A stretch of DNA of 43,877 bases from an uncultured Dorea sp. (GTDB lineage: Bacteria > Bacillota > Clostridia > Lachnospirales > Lachnospiraceae), in assembly GCA_900550865.1 (NCBI GenBank), contig URTM01000024.1, positions 1 through 43,877 on the forward strand, read 5' to 3'. The position numbers and the translations under genes are program-made. The stretch's first letter is position 1. Each line of letters begins with the position of its first letter. The notes beneath the pieces were generated by a model. The model was not told where the DNA came from. It saw only the letters and a list, made by a program, of their open reading frames with translations, and searched no databases. This document shows positions 7,879 to 18,223 of the stretch, piece by piece.

Positions 7879-10800
7879 ATGAGGAAAGATTTATTTCATG
7901 ATTTGCTACAGGATAAGAAAAAGAGAAATCTGCTGGTTCTTATCACAGTAATAGTGATCGTAATCGCTTCAGCGGCCGGGATATCGGTTGTAAGGAATAA
8001 AAGCGGCGCACAAACTGCACAGACAGGTCAGAACAAAGTGACCGGACAGCAGACAAAAAAAGACGGGAAAGATCAGGATAAGACGTCGGATAAAGGCAAA
8101 TCCGGGCAAAAGCAGACGGATAACACGGATTCGACGGACGGATTTTCTGCAAATCAGACGGCATCTGCGGATTCAGGGAAAGGAGCGGGCAGTCAGTCCG
8201 GACAAAACCAGACAAAATCAGCCGGAAATACGAAGAAAACCGGTCTCTGGAATCAGATCGTAGATAAGGTTACAGGGAATAATGGCAGTCATAAAAACAA
8301 TGACAGCAACAGTAATAATGATAACAGCAATAGCAACAATAATAACAATAATAATACCAATGACACGGATAAGGAAGAGCAGCAGTATACAGTAACCTTC
8401 CATACAGCAGGAGGAAGTAAGCTGGAATCCCGTAAGGTAAAAAAAGGAACACTGATCAACAGCCTTCCGACACCATACAGAGAGGATTATATCTTTGTCA
8501 GCTGGTATTATGACAAAGACCGTACGAAACTTGCATCCGGCAAAGATACGATCGATAAGGATATCAATGTATATGCTGAGTATGCCGCACAGGAGCCTTT
8601 AGAAAATGTAGAGAAAGTCAATTTTACAAGTGCAACAGATGTAGGAAAAGATTTTCAGATAGAAGTCCTGACAAAAGATAAAGATATGGATTTGGACACT
8701 GTGAAAGCCGGTATCAAAGCAGTGAATGTTACCGATCCGAAACAGACCGATATTATAGACATTGCAGGAAAGAACGGTTCCTTTACGATTACGGGAAAGA
8801 ATCCGGTATCGGACGACAGCGATGCTGAATCCGAGGAAGGATTTGCAGCCGGAAGTACTTACCGCATTACTCTGAATGATGACAGACTGAATTTCAAAGA
8901 CCAGCCGGAAGATGCAAGAGAGTATAATTTTACCACGAAGAAAAAAGAAGTTCTGAATACTTCTCTGAAGGACGGGATCATATTCATCCCGGGAAACAAT
9001 ATCAGTAATATAACAAATGACGGAAAGAGTGTAGATTCACTCAGTCTTGCGTTATATCAGGCAGATAAAGATGGGACACTTGGTCCTGCAGATATGACAC
9101 AGGGCGAATTCGATTATGCGGAAAAAGATCTGCAGGTTGGCGATATCGTATCAATCTATGCAGGAGAAAGACCGGATAAACGTACACTGGATACACCGGA
9201 TGAAGAAAATGGTGATATTGCATATGTAGAGATCACTGCAAGAAATGGCAACCGTTATACATATAAGAATGCAGATCCGGAAGACATTATCTTTGAGCCG
9301 GATGTACTGCCGGTACCGGAAGATGCAGATCTGGATACTGCCGATGATACAATCACACTGGAAGATGAATATCTGGATTATTCAGATGACGTCTATGCCA
9401 ACATTGACCTGGACAGCCAGACAACAGTGGACGAAGGCGATTTCCTGCTGATCTACAGCGGAGAATTCGGAAAAGGAAGCGGAACGGATGCCGCTACACT
9501 GAAAACATACGGCAGGATCACGGGTGTGACAGAAAGGGAAAATGACACAACCACGATCGAGTATGAAGAAGTAAGCTGGGAAGAAGTACAGCAGGCAATG
9601 GACATCTATGCAAAAGAGACGATGTCCGGGGAAGACATGCTGGATGGAACAGATTCGGAAGTACTGGAAGAACAGATCGAACAACAGGCAAAGGACAGTG
9701 GATTTGCAGAAGAAGCAGCACAGTATCTCGGTGCACTGGCTCTGTCTACCGATAACTTTACGAAATTAAATGAGAATATCAATGTTGCAGATTATCAGGT
9801 GACATTAGAAGATGGAACACCGATATCGCCGGAAGAGATCCAGCTTCTGTCAGCGAATTATACCGCTCAGTGTGAGATGGAAAAGGGATATCCGAAAGCA
9901 AAGATCACGACTAAGCCGACAAAGCTTGGAGATGCACAGGATACAGCAGCAAAGGACAAAGGTTTAAGTGTACAGCTGGAAGTAAAAGCCAATATTACCA
10001 TGGGCAAGAAAGGCTCTGACAATCAGGTCAAGATAGAAGTAACCGGAACCTTTGTAGAAGAAGTGGGTATGGATCTTGGCGTCAGCAGTAAGGCAGTATG
10101 GAAAGTATGGGGAATTTTCCCATATATTGCAGAATACCGTGTAACAGCCAACGTGGATGTATTGAATTATACCGGTGTAGAAGTCAATGCGACGATGACG
10201 ACAGGTTCGAATGACGAGACTGGTAATGAGAAATTCGATAAAGGTGTTGAGATTGCGGGACAGATCAAAGATCTGATCGATAAGAGCAAAGAAGACGGCG
10301 AAGACGAAGATTCTGAAAATACGAAGAGTGAGCTGGTTAAGAAATACAGCGATATGATGAATGCGGATTCTGACTGGGTACGTATTGTGGAGCAGAATAT
10401 CGTGGATTCAGAACAGAGAATCCCACCTCCGTTCCCGATCATTGCCGTAAATACGGAAATTGACTTTGTCATCAAGATGGATGCGTGTATGTCAGTTGGA
10501 TTCGATTTCGAATACATGACCGGAAAACGTTATACCTACACAGTCGATGTATTCGCCGGAGCAGTGTATAACGATACCGTGTCCCTTCTGGAAGAAACGT
10601 ATCAGTTTGATTTCTACATGATGGGACGCTTAGAGGTAAGAGCCGGACTGGAATTTGAATTCAAGATCGGACTCTTCTCTACAGATCTGGCCTCGGTCGG
10701 ATTCCGGGCAGAAGCCGGTGCATACAGTAAACTGTGGGGATATTTCTATTACGAACTGAAATATACGGACAGTGCGGGACGGAGTCAGAAATATAATGGC

Positions 10801-13800
10801 GCGCTGCTGATCGATGTTGGTGCTTATCTGGAAGTCGGATTGAAGGCACAGGCGCTGAAAGATACGTTCTCGACAGAATTAAAATTGTATGATAATGAAT
10901 GGCAGCTATGGACTGTGGGAAGGCAGGACAATGTTCTGGAATTTGCCACGGCACAGGAAGACATGCCGGATATTAAGCTAAAACAGCATGTCAGGGATGC
11001 GGTTCTTCCGGACAGTGTATTTGCCATGAATTATCTCGACCTGAAAGACGGAAAAGAAAAGCTGGCAATCTATGAGGATGGCTATGTAGCCGGAAGAAAA
11101 GAAAGCAGCAAGAACTTCGATATCCGTATGACAAATGATAAATTTACATACGATCCGAAGACAAATACAGTCAGCGTGAATCCGGCAGCAGGTGATAAGA
11201 AACTGGAAGGAGAAATGATCATCACATGGATCCATTATCCACTGTCATTCTCATCCAGACCGATCCAGAGAACGATTTCTCTTTACTGGGATAACTTAAG
11301 AGATGGTTATGTGATCGTACCGTACACAAATGGCGGAAGTTATATCAATATCATTAATGCAAGATTCGAGGCAGCGGTAGAAAGACCGGCAGATCCGGTG
11401 AAGATGGGATACGATTTTGCAGGATGGTATAAAGATGAGGCATTAACGGAAATCTATGAATTCCCGGAGAAGATGCCGGCAGAAGATACCAATATCTACG
11501 CAAAATGGACACCGAAGACGGATACTCCGTACCGGGTAGAATACTATAAAGAGCAGCTCCGCTCCGGAGAATATGAACTGGCAGAGGCGGAAGATCTGGC
11601 CGGAACAACGGGTGAGACCGTAACGCCGGAAGTAAGAGAATATGAAGGTTATCAGACACCGCCGGCAGAAGAACTGAAGATCAGCGCAGACGGAAGTGCA
11701 GTATTACGTTACTATTATCCGTTAGAAAAACATACAGTAACATTTAACCCGGGAGAAGTCGGCGGAGATGAGATCTCTTATGAACTGAAATACGGTGGAA
11801 CCGTTATTGCACCGTTAATGGCAGTCAAAGGCTATACCTTCAACGGATGGGATCAGGAAGTGGTTCCGTATATGGGAACAGAAGATATCGTTTATACTGC
11901 ACAGTGGACCAGAAATCCGGATACAGCGTACCGTGTGGAATATTATATTCAGGGTACCGACGGTAAATACAAACTGCAGCACATTTACGAAGGTATGGGA
12001 TTCACAGAAGATGAATTAACAGCAGAAAGTCTCAGAAATCTTACGATCGAAGACGAAATGACGGCGGATCAGAAGTTCGCAGTTGAAAACGGTGTCACCT
12101 TCGAAAATATGACGGTTAACGGAATCGCAGAAGACACGGCAGTAATCGGCGGAAGTGGCAAGACGGTCATCAAGCTTCATTACAAACGTGAGAAACACAG
12201 TGTTACATTTGCCTACGGATATAATGTAGGAGAAACAGAAAGGACCAGTACACAGGAAGCATATTATGGAGAACGTCTCCATATCCCAGAGAATCCATCC
12301 CGGACAGGTTATACATTTGCCGGATGGAGCATCGATGGAGAGACGGTTGTGGAACCAAAGAAGAAGATGGGAACCGGAGATGTTACTTACAAGGCATTAT
12401 GGACAGCCAATACCTATCAGGTGAAATTCAATAAGAATAATTCAGCAGCATCCGGAAAAATGAGTGCGATGACATTTACATATGATGTTGAACAGGATCT
12501 CGCAGAAAATACATTTAGCGCAGACGGATACGAATTCGCAGGATGGGCAACACAGAAGAACGGTGGAATGGTATACCGGGATCAGGAAACAATCCTGAAT
12601 CTGACTGCAGAAAACGAAGCTGTGATCACATTATATGCCGTATGGAACATTCAGAATTATCAGATCATTTATATAGGAACCGAAGGTATAACGAATACGA
12701 ATCCGGAAAGCTACAATGTAGAGACAGAGACCATAACACTCATGGAACCGGTAAGAAACGGTTATACATTCAAAGGCTGGTACGATAATGAGCAATTTGA
12801 AGGAAAAGCGGTAACGAAGATTGAAAAAGGTTCTATAGGAGATAAGACTTTGTTTGCAAAATGGGAAGCAAATACCGATACTCCTTATAAAGTAGAGCAC
12901 TACAAAGAGGCATTAGACGGAAGTTTCGTATTAGAGGAGACAGAGAATCTGACCGGAACAACAGATGCTGAAGTAGTACCTGAAGTGAAATCTTACGCAG
13001 GATTTACTGCACCGGAAGCTCAGAATGTAACAATCCAGGCAGATGGAAGTACCTGTGTACGTTACGAATACAGGCGGAAAGAGACCAGCATCACATTCGA
13101 TGTGGATGGCGGCAGACTTCCGGAAGGAACAGATTCTGTGATGACCGGAAAATATGAATTCGAGATCCAGCTTCCGGTACCGACAAGAGAAGGCTACGGA
13201 TTTGACGGATGGTATAACGGAGAAGATAAGTTCACAGGAAATACCATGCCGGCCGACAGCATTACACTGAAAGCAAAATGGATAGCGGGACAGTATGGTT
13301 ACACTATTAATTACTACCAGCAGAATGTGGATGGATCAGAAAATTATACATTAAAAGAGTCTGTTCACGGAACTGCAGCAATGGACAGCAGCCAGAAAGC
13401 AGAGGTGAAGGAATACACCGGATTTACGGCAAAAGATAAAGAAAAGAAGCTTACGATCAGTGCAGATGAAAGTAAGAACGTAGTTGATTATTACTATACA
13501 AGAAATCAATATACGCTGACATGGGATCTGGCAGGAGGAAAAGCAGACAACGAATACACGGAAGGCAGCATTTACTATGATGCACCGGTAACGGCACCGG
13601 TACCGGTGAAGGAAGGATATTCTTACACCTGGAACCTGGAAGTCGTACAGAAAATGCCGGCAGAGGATCTGGCTTACAAGGCATTATGGGATGCAAATAC
13701 TTACAAAGTTACGATGGAGCCGAACGGAGGCAGCGTAAAAGGAGAGGGACAGCTTTTGACCAAGACAGTGACATTCGATGCAGCATATGGAGAACTTCCG

Positions 13801-16338
13801 GATCTGATCAAAGAAGGTTATGTATTCGACGGATGGTTTACAGATGCCGACGGAGGAAAGCAGATTACAGAAAAGACAAAAGTATCGATCCAGCAGGATC
13901 ATACGATCTTTGCACATTTCACACCGATCAATTATAAGATCATTTACCATGGTGTGGAAGATGCGGAAAATACCAACCCGGCAGAATACAATATTGAGTC
14001 TGTTCCGATCATCCTTACGGCAGCAGAAAAAGCCGGCTATACATTTGCCGGATGGTACAGCGACAAAGAGATGACAAAAGAAGCCGTGGAGGCAATCCCG
14101 GCAGGAAGTACCGGAGAGATCGAGCTGTATGCAAAATGGAGTGAAAATCATTATAAAGTGATCTTCCATTCCAATGATGAAAATGCAGAGGTGAAGAGTC
14201 AGAAATTTGCCTATACCGAAAAGAAAGCATTGAAAGAAAATCAGTACGAGCGTACCGGTTATGCATTTACAGGATGGGCACTGACACCGGACGGAACAGT
14301 TACATACAAAGATCAGGAAGAAGTAGAGCGTCTGGCAGAGACCGACGGCGCAGAGGTTCATCTGTATGCTGTATGGCAGCCGGAGATCTACCAGATCATA
14401 TATGAAAATATGGAAGATGCGGAAAATGCAGAAGATAACCCGACAGAATTCACGGTAGAAAATAACGTGATCACACTGCATGATCCAAAAGGAAAGACCG
14501 GATATACATTTGGCGGCTGGTACATGGATTCTGCATTTACAAAACCGGTATCCGGAATGCTTACACTGAATGTGGCACATGACTGGATCTTCTATGCAAA
14601 ATGGGAAGCAAATCCATATACGATCACATACGACAGCTGTCTCGGAGATACCGTACCGGTAGAGACGCAGCTGATGATGTATGATGAATCTGCAAATCTG
14701 ACATTCGTGTCCGAAATGAGAAACTTTAAGAAACCAGGCTATACATTTGCCGGATGGTCTACAGAGAAGGATGGGGCGGTAGTTTATACGGATGGACAGA
14801 ATGTAAAGAATCTCGCAGGAGAAGGAAATGTGACATTATACGCAGTATGGGATCTGAATGTATTTACCATTCAGTATGATCTGGGTGCAGGCGGCATCAG
14901 TCACAACAATCCGGAAAGTTACAGCATTGAAGATAATGATGTGAAACTGGAAGCACCGGAAGCAAAAGAAGGATATCAGTTCCTTGGCTGGTATGAGGAT
15001 GAGACACTGGTATCTGAGATCGTAAAAGGTACACAGAAAGATTATAAGCTGAAGGCAAAATGGGGCTGCGGCGGAACATTTACCCTTTCTTATGAGGGAG
15101 CGGAAAAGATCTCGCTGAAGGATGGATCCGAAGGAACAAAACTTACTTATAAAGTCACCAGAACATTGCCGGAAGGCACTGTGGCGACACCGAACCCACA
15201 GCATGTATATTACCGTACGTTAAATGGAACCGCTTATGGATCTACGGTTGATATCGACATTGCAAAAGACAAATATCACTTCAAACATGCGGGCGGCGAA
15301 GATGTCTACCTGACATTTGGAGCAAATGATATGGAAAAGACATTTACCATTGAAGAATGGGGCGCATTTACTGCAGATGATGTGGCAGGCGCATTCCATA
15401 CAGATAATACAGCACGTTATTACAATGTTGAAATTTATAAGATCGTGGATACAGTAGGAACCTGTGGAGGTGTATTAGGAGAAGAAAGAAGACAGACGAG
15501 AACCATACAGGCAATCAGTGACTACGAGGTGAAGGATTTCTATGACAAGTGGTTCAGCTATACATGGAATACAGGAGATCCGCTGATCACGCAGAAGAGA
15601 TATAATAATCACTATTACTTCAAGTCATTACTGCAGGTATTAAGTGAGCAGGGAATGGATCAGAATAAGATCGCCTACATACAGAAGACCGCAACAAATG
15701 CCGGATTCTATATGGATATGGACATGAAGGAAAAAGATGACGGATACTTCTGGATCAGACTGTACAGCGGAAGATATATCTGCGAGTACAAGATTGATAC
15801 CGATGGAAAATCATGGTGTAATGTAGCATTCCCGTTCAATGGAAAATGGCAGGGAATAGCAGAATTCAAGAGTGGAAAAGACAGCGGCTATAATACCAAC
15901 GATATGATCACATGGGGATCACCATCCTATGCACGTATCAATGTCGATGCCGGAGTATCAATGGATGCAGCGGCAGAAGGAAAGGGAAAGAACTCATGGT
16001 ATCTTGGAACTACGAAACTGCATTATAAAGTATTAGACAGCAGAGCACCGCAGCAGCAGGGCGTTGACAACATGGCACTGGGACAGTACAAGGCAGGCGA
16101 TGAGATTATGATCACGGTAGTCTATGACGAAGTAATCGGTTCGGCCGAAGACGTGAGCTTGAGTTCATCATGCGGAATGCCGCTTGGAAATGTTACATAC
16201 GAAGGCGGTGTAGGAACCAATACACTTACATTCAAGGCAACATTGACAGAAGATTTTGAGGTGACACCGGATGTAAATAACGATATTAAGAATCTGACAC
16301 CGGTTGTCGGTACCGTAAAAGACATACTCGGAAATTAG
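7879..16338 (+). CDS. Giant cell-surface protein with InlB-type and MucBP-like repeats
   Basis: A 2819-residue surface protein. The ATG at 7879 has CAGGGGG 8 bases ahead; the longer open frame from 7741 lacks a ribosome site. Order: basic leader; one membrane helix (about 18-40); Gln/Ser/Gly linker and Asn/Ser/Asp tract (to about 165); a first InlB/Flg_new-type repeat; a unique section (about 350-1130); then about a dozen GYxFxGW repeats (Listeria-Bacteroides type) mixed with MucBP-like segments having YRVEYYK; lastly a Calx-beta-like stretch and a unique end. No LPXTG, hydrophobic tail or charged anchor is present, so the N-terminal helix is the only visible anchor. The protein stops at an Ig-like edge (VKDILGN), so it may be C-terminally shortened. 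Role in adhesion is inferred from the repeats. Confidence 0.88.
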   Translation: MRKDLFHDLLQDKKKRNLLVLITVIVIVIASAAGISVVRNKSGAQTAQTGQNKVTGQQTKKDGKDQDKTSDKGKSGQKQTDNTDSTDGFSANQTASADSGKGAGSQSGQNQTKSAGNTKKTGLWNQIVDKVTGNNGSHKNNDSNSNNDNSNSNNNNNNNTNDTDKEEQQYTVTFHTAGGSKLESRKVKKGTLINSLPTPYREDYIFVSWYYDKDRTKLASGKDTIDKDINVYAEYAAQEPLENVEKVNFTSATDVGKDFQIEVLTKDKDMDLDTVKAGIKAVNVTDPKQTDIIDIAGKNGSFTITGKNPVSDDSDAESEEGFAAGSTYRITLNDDRLNFKDQPEDAREYNFTTKKKEVLNTSLKDGIIFIPGNNISNITNDGKSVDSLSLALYQADKDGTLGPADMTQGEFDYAEKDLQVGDIVSIYAGERPDKRTLDTPDEENGDIAYVEITARNGNRYTYKNADPEDIIFEPDVLPVPEDADLDTADDTITLEDEYLDYSDDVYANIDLDSQTTVDEGDFLLIYSGEFGKGSGTDAATLKTYGRITGVTERENDTTTIEYEEVSWEEVQQAMDIYAKETMSGEDMLDGTDSEVLEEQIEQQAKDSGFAEEAAQYLGALALSTDNFTKLNENINVADYQVTLEDGTPISPEEIQLLSANYTAQCEMEKGYPKAKITTKPTKLGDAQDTAAKDKGLSVQLEVKANITMGKKGSDNQVKIEVTGTFVEEVGMDLGVSSKAVWKVWGIFPYIAEYRVTANVDVLNYTGVEVNATMTTGSNDETGNEKFDKGVEIAGQIKDLIDKSKEDGEDEDSENTKSELVKKYSDMMNADSDWVRIVEQNIVDSEQRIPPPFPIIAVNTEIDFVIKMDACMSVGFDFEYMTGKRYTYTVDVFAGAVYNDTVSLLEETYQFDFYMMGRLEVRAGLEFEFKIGLFSTDLASVGFRAEAGAYSKLWGYFYYELKYTDSAGRSQKYNGALLIDVGAYLEVGLKAQALKDTFSTELKLYDNEWQLWTVGRQDNVLEFATAQEDMPDIKLKQHVRDAVLPDSVFAMNYLDLKDGKEKLAIYEDGYVAGRKESSKNFDIRMTNDKFTYDPKTNTVSVNPAAGDKKLEGEMIITWIHYPLSFSSRPIQRTISLYWDNLRDGYVIVPYTNGGSYINIINARFEAAVERPADPVKMGYDFAGWYKDEALTEIYEFPEKMPAEDTNIYAKWTPKTDTPYRVEYYKEQLRSGEYELAEAEDLAGTTGETVTPEVREYEGYQTPPAEELKISADGSAVLRYYYPLEKHTVTFNPGEVGGDEISYELKYGGTVIAPLMAVKGYTFNGWDQEVVPYMGTEDIVYTAQWTRNPDTAYRVEYYIQGTDGKYKLQHIYEGMGFTEDELTAESLRNLTIEDEMTADQKFAVENGVTFENMTVNGIAEDTAVIGGSGKTVIKLHYKREKHSVTFAYGYNVGETERTSTQEAYYGERLHIPENPSRTGYTFAGWSIDGETVVEPKKKMGTGDVTYKALWTANTYQVKFNKNNSAASGKMSAMTFTYDVEQDLAENTFSADGYEFAGWATQKNGGMVYRDQETILNLTAENEAVITLYAVWNIQNYQIIYIGTEGITNTNPESYNVETETITLMEPVRNGYTFKGWYDNEQFEGKAVTKIEKGSIGDKTLFAKWEANTDTPYKVEHYKEALDGSFVLEETENLTGTTDAEVVPEVKSYAGFTAPEAQNVTIQADGSTCVRYEYRRKETSITFDVDGGRLPEGTDSVMTGKYEFEIQLPVPTREGYGFDGWYNGEDKFTGNTMPADSITLKAKWIAGQYGYTINYYQQNVDGSENYTLKESVHGTAAMDSSQKAEVKEYTGFTAKDKEKKLTISADESKNVVDYYYTRNQYTLTWDLAGGKADNEYTEGSIYYDAPVTAPVPVKEGYSYTWNLEVVQKMPAEDLAYKALWDANTYKVTMEPNGGSVKGEGQLLTKTVTFDAAYGELPDLIKEGYVFDGWFTDADGGKQITEKTKVSIQQDHTIFAHFTPINYKIIYHGVEDAENTNPAEYNIESVPIILTAAEKAGYTFAGWYSDKEMTKEAVEAIPAGSTGEIELYAKWSENHYKVIFHSNDENAEVKSQKFAYTEKKALKENQYERTGYAFTGWALTPDGTVTYKDQEEVERLAETDGAEVHLYAVWQPEIYQIIYENMEDAENAEDNPTEFTVENNVITLHDPKGKTGYTFGGWYMDSAFTKPVSGMLTLNVAHDWIFYAKWEANPYTITYDSCLGDTVPVETQLMMYDESANLTFVSEMRNFKKPGYTFAGWSTEKDGAVVYTDGQNVKNLAGEGNVTLYAVWDLNVFTIQYDLGAGGISHNNPESYSIEDNDVKLEAPEAKEGYQFLGWYEDETLVSEIVKGTQKDYKLKAKWGCGGTFTLSYEGAEKISLKDGSEGTKLTYKVTRTLPEGTVATPNPQHVYYRTLNGTAYGSTVDIDIAKDKYHFKHAGGEDVYLTFGANDMEKTFTIEEWGAFTADDVAGAFHTDNTARYYNVEIYKIVDTVGTCGGVLGEERRQTRTIQAISDYEVKDFYDKWFSYTWNTGDPLITQKRYNNHYYFKSLLQVLSEQGMDQNKIAYIQKTATNAGFYMDMDMKEKDDGYFWIRLYSGRYICEYKIDTDGKSWCNVAFPFNGKWQGIAEFKSGKDSGYNTNDMITWGSPSYARINVDAGVSMDAAAEGKGKNSWYLGTTKLHYKVLDSRAPQQQGVDNMALGQYKAGDEIMITVVYDEVIGSAEDVSLSSSCGMPLGNVTYEGGVGTNTLTFKATLTEDFEVTPDVNNDIKNLTPVVGTVKDILGN

Positions 16339-16365
16339 GAAAACCTCCAATGTAAAAAAATGTAT

Positions 16366-16411
16366 AACAGCAGCAGGGCACCAGGGTTATCTGGTGTCCT
16401 GTTGCTGTTTT
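16366..16411 (+). terminator. Rho-independent terminator of the adhesin gene
   Basis: A long stem pairs AACAGCAGCAGGGCACCAG with CTGGTGTCCTGTTGCTGTT (three mismatches or G-U pairs) around a 6-base loop, followed by TTTT. It lies 27 bases after the adhesin stop. Confidence 0.9.
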
Positions 16412-16437
16412 GTGGGGGAATGCATTTGAAAGGAGCT

Positions 16438-16461
16438 GTCGGTGGCAGATTCTGTAGATGA
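16438..16461 (+). repeat. Third copy of the adhesin-flanking repeat
   Basis: GTCGGTGGCAG followed by ATTCTGTAGATGA matches the copy at 7809-7832 at 21 of 24 positions, in the same orientation. The two copies bracket the whole adhesin gene and its terminator, 8.6 kb apart. It may be a regulatory site shared by the adhesin and the small gene at 16562, or the footprint of a duplication or insertion. Confidence 0.5.
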
Positions 16462-16478
16462 ATTACATACGTGGTAAT

Positions 16479-16503
16479 TTTATAACCCATCTAGTGTTAT
16501 AAA
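16479..16503. promoter_or_regulatory. Inverted repeat upstream of the small gene
   Basis: Perfect 8-bp arms TTTATAAC and GTTATAAA are separated by 9 bp, about 60 bp before the start of the 33-residue gene. The size fits an operator; AT-rich sequence here could also hold the promoter. Confidence 0.3.
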
Positions 16504-16561
16504 CTATAGACATAAAAGGGAAAACAGATCATTTATTTTCAAAGAAATGGAGGAACTGGCA

Positions 16562-16663
16562 ATGAAAGGTTTTAACACAGGTGACGGTTACATGGGAATG
16601 GTAGATGGCGAATATATCTTATTTGCCAGCGAAGCGGATTATTATGATTATGTAAATGATTAA
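16562..16663 (+). CDS. Small 33-residue protein, unknown function
   Basis: A short frame starting ATG at 16562 with GGAGG 9 bases ahead. The product is Gly/Tyr-rich at the front (FNTGDGYMGMVDGEY) and ends in an acidic aromatic tail (ADYYDYVND). No signal peptide, Cys or membrane segment. Similar tiny proteins with GYMG..DG and a YYxY tail are, as I recall, scattered in Lachnospiraceae without known role. It is preceded by the adhesin terminator, the third repeat copy and an inverted repeat, so it has its own transcription unit. A good ribosome site and an orderly composition argue it is real. Confidence 0.6.
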   Translation: MKGFNTGDGYMGMVDGEYILFASEADYYDYVND

Positions 16664-16669
16664 AAAACA

Positions 16670-16709
16670 GGAAATATGTGGAATATATTTCCAATGTATG
16701 TGCTATACT
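16670..16709 (+). promoter_or_regulatory. Promoter/operator region of the Wadjet operon
   Basis: Perfect 8-bp arms GGAAATAT (16670-16677) and ATATTTCC (16685-16692) lie directly ahead of a TATACT at 16704-16709. No clear -35 is present: the inverted repeat occupies its place. This looks like a regulated promoter for jetA 30 bases downstream. The WYL regulator at the end of the operon is the natural candidate to bind here. Confidence 0.45.
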
Positions 16710-16738
16710 GAACTTAATTAACCAGAAGGAGAAGTTCT

Positions 16739-18223
16739 ATGCAGGTATCAGACAAATTAATTAAGCCGCTGACAGAAGCAAAATATTTAAATGCCGACAA
16801 CGTAAGCAGATACCGTTGTATCATGCGTATCTTTTTCGAGCATTATGAGAAATTAAAATACTGGCTGTATCAGGAAGAGGTCTATGAAGAAATGATACAG
16901 GACCCGCTTTTTGCGGATTACAGACCGGAACAGTGCCAGCAGGATCTCACAATGCTGACAGAATGGAAGAATCTGAATACAATCCAGGATACAAAAAAGG
17001 TCGCATCCATCGAAGAATTCAAGAACAAAAAGTACCGATATCAGATGACGGAGTACAGTGTGGAGATAGAACGTCTGGTAATCCGGTTAGAAAATCTGTT
17101 CATTGAGGGTGCGTCATTAGAACCGACACTTCTGGAACGGATACGGAGAAGTGTAGAGCGTTTTCCAGACATGGCAGGAAAAGATAAGAATGAAGTATAC
17201 ACATGGTGGACAGATCTGAATAATGATTTTGTCCGGCTGAATCAGAATTATCAGGATTATATCAGGGATCTGAACAGCGTCCGGGCAGAAGAAATGATGC
17301 ATACAAAAGAATTTCTGGTGTTCAAGGACCGGCTGATTGAATATCTGCGAAGCTTCATTAAAGGACTGCAGAGAAATGTCGGAGTGATCGAAGAAAATCT
17401 GCGTTTACAGGACGAACAGTTGAAACAACAGGTATTTGAAAAAGTAGTTGATTATGAATTGTCAATTCCGCGTATGGAGATAGAAGTTTCGAAAGAAATG
17501 ATTGAGCAGAAAGTTCAGGGACGTTATCAAAGTATCTATGACTGGTTCGTGGAAAGTGAAGGACAGGAGAATGAAGCGGGAAAACTTTTTGATGCCACCA
17601 ATGATATCATCCGAAGGATTACAAGATACGCTGCACAGTTGAGCGAGAAGAATGCACTGGGTGCGAACAGAAAAGAAGAATACCGCAAGGTGGCGGAATT
17701 GTTCCTGCGGTGTCAGGATGTGGAAGAGGCGCATAAGATGTCGGCGATGGTATTCGGCATGGAATGTCCGCAGCATCTGGCAGGAGATCTGATCCGTGAG
17801 ACAGACAGCATGAACATCGGAGTCTATGAAGAGCAGCCAATGGAGATCACGCTGAAACCGAGAGTGCGTACATACAGAGAAAAATCCAGAAGAAGTGCCA
17901 TCCATGAATCGGCAGAACAGAAGCAGGAAACAAGACGTAAAATGCTTGAGAAGCAGAAAGAAGAGACGGAAAAACTGCGGGCGTTGGAAGTGGATGGAAA
18001 GATACGTTTCGAAAAACTGCCGGTACTGGAACCAAGAATCAGGGAGATCCTTCTGAAATGGCTGTCGGATGCCATGGAATCGGTCGATTTTTCAGCAAGG
18101 ACGGATGACGGAAGAAGATATATACTTGACAGAAGTCAGGCAGGAGAAACCTGTGTGGTACATTGTGAAGATGGGAATTTTACGATGCCGAAATTGACGA
18201 TTGTATTTCAGGAGGATGCATGA
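16739..18223 (+). CDS. jetA: Wadjet type II protein JetA (TIGR02677/DUF2397 family)
   Basis: A 494-residue kleisin-like subunit of Wadjet, an SMC-type complex that recognises and cuts small circular plasmids. The N-terminus (YLNADNVSRYRCIMRIFFEH, then EEVYEEM and EFKNKKYRYQMTEYSVEIERL within the first 110 residues) follows the TIGR02677 pattern closely. The middle is helical and a Lys/Glu-rich coiled segment (about 380-425) precedes a small C-terminal domain. AAGGAG precedes the ATG. The stop overlaps the jetB start (ATGATGA), and the order jetA-B-C-D is that of type II systems. Confidence 0.88.
   Translation: MQVSDKLIKPLTEAKYLNADNVSRYRCIMRIFFEHYEKLKYWLYQEEVYEEMIQDPLFADYRPEQCQQDLTMLTEWKNLNTIQDTKKVASIEEFKNKKYRYQMTEYSVEIERLVIRLENLFIEGASLEPTLLERIRRSVERFPDMAGKDKNEVYTWWTDLNNDFVRLNQNYQDYIRDLNSVRAEEMMHTKEFLVFKDRLIEYLRSFIKGLQRNVGVIEENLRLQDEQLKQQVFEKVVDYELSIPRMEIEVSKEMIEQKVQGRYQSIYDWFVESEGQENEAGKLFDATNDIIRRITRYAAQLSEKNALGANRKEEYRKVAELFLRCQDVEEAHKMSAMVFGMECPQHLAGDLIRETDSMNIGVYEEQPMEITLKPRVRTYREKSRRSAIHESAEQKQETRRKMLEKQKEETEKLRALEVDGKIRFEKLPVLEPRIREILLKWLSDAMESVDFSARTDDGRRYILDRSQAGETCVVHCEDGNFTMPKLTIVFQEDA

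Noticed and set aside
13684..14580. Long minus-strand open frame inside the adhesin gene
   Set aside because: It is Cys/His/Phe-rich, mirrors the repeat codons on the plus strand and has no ribosome site.
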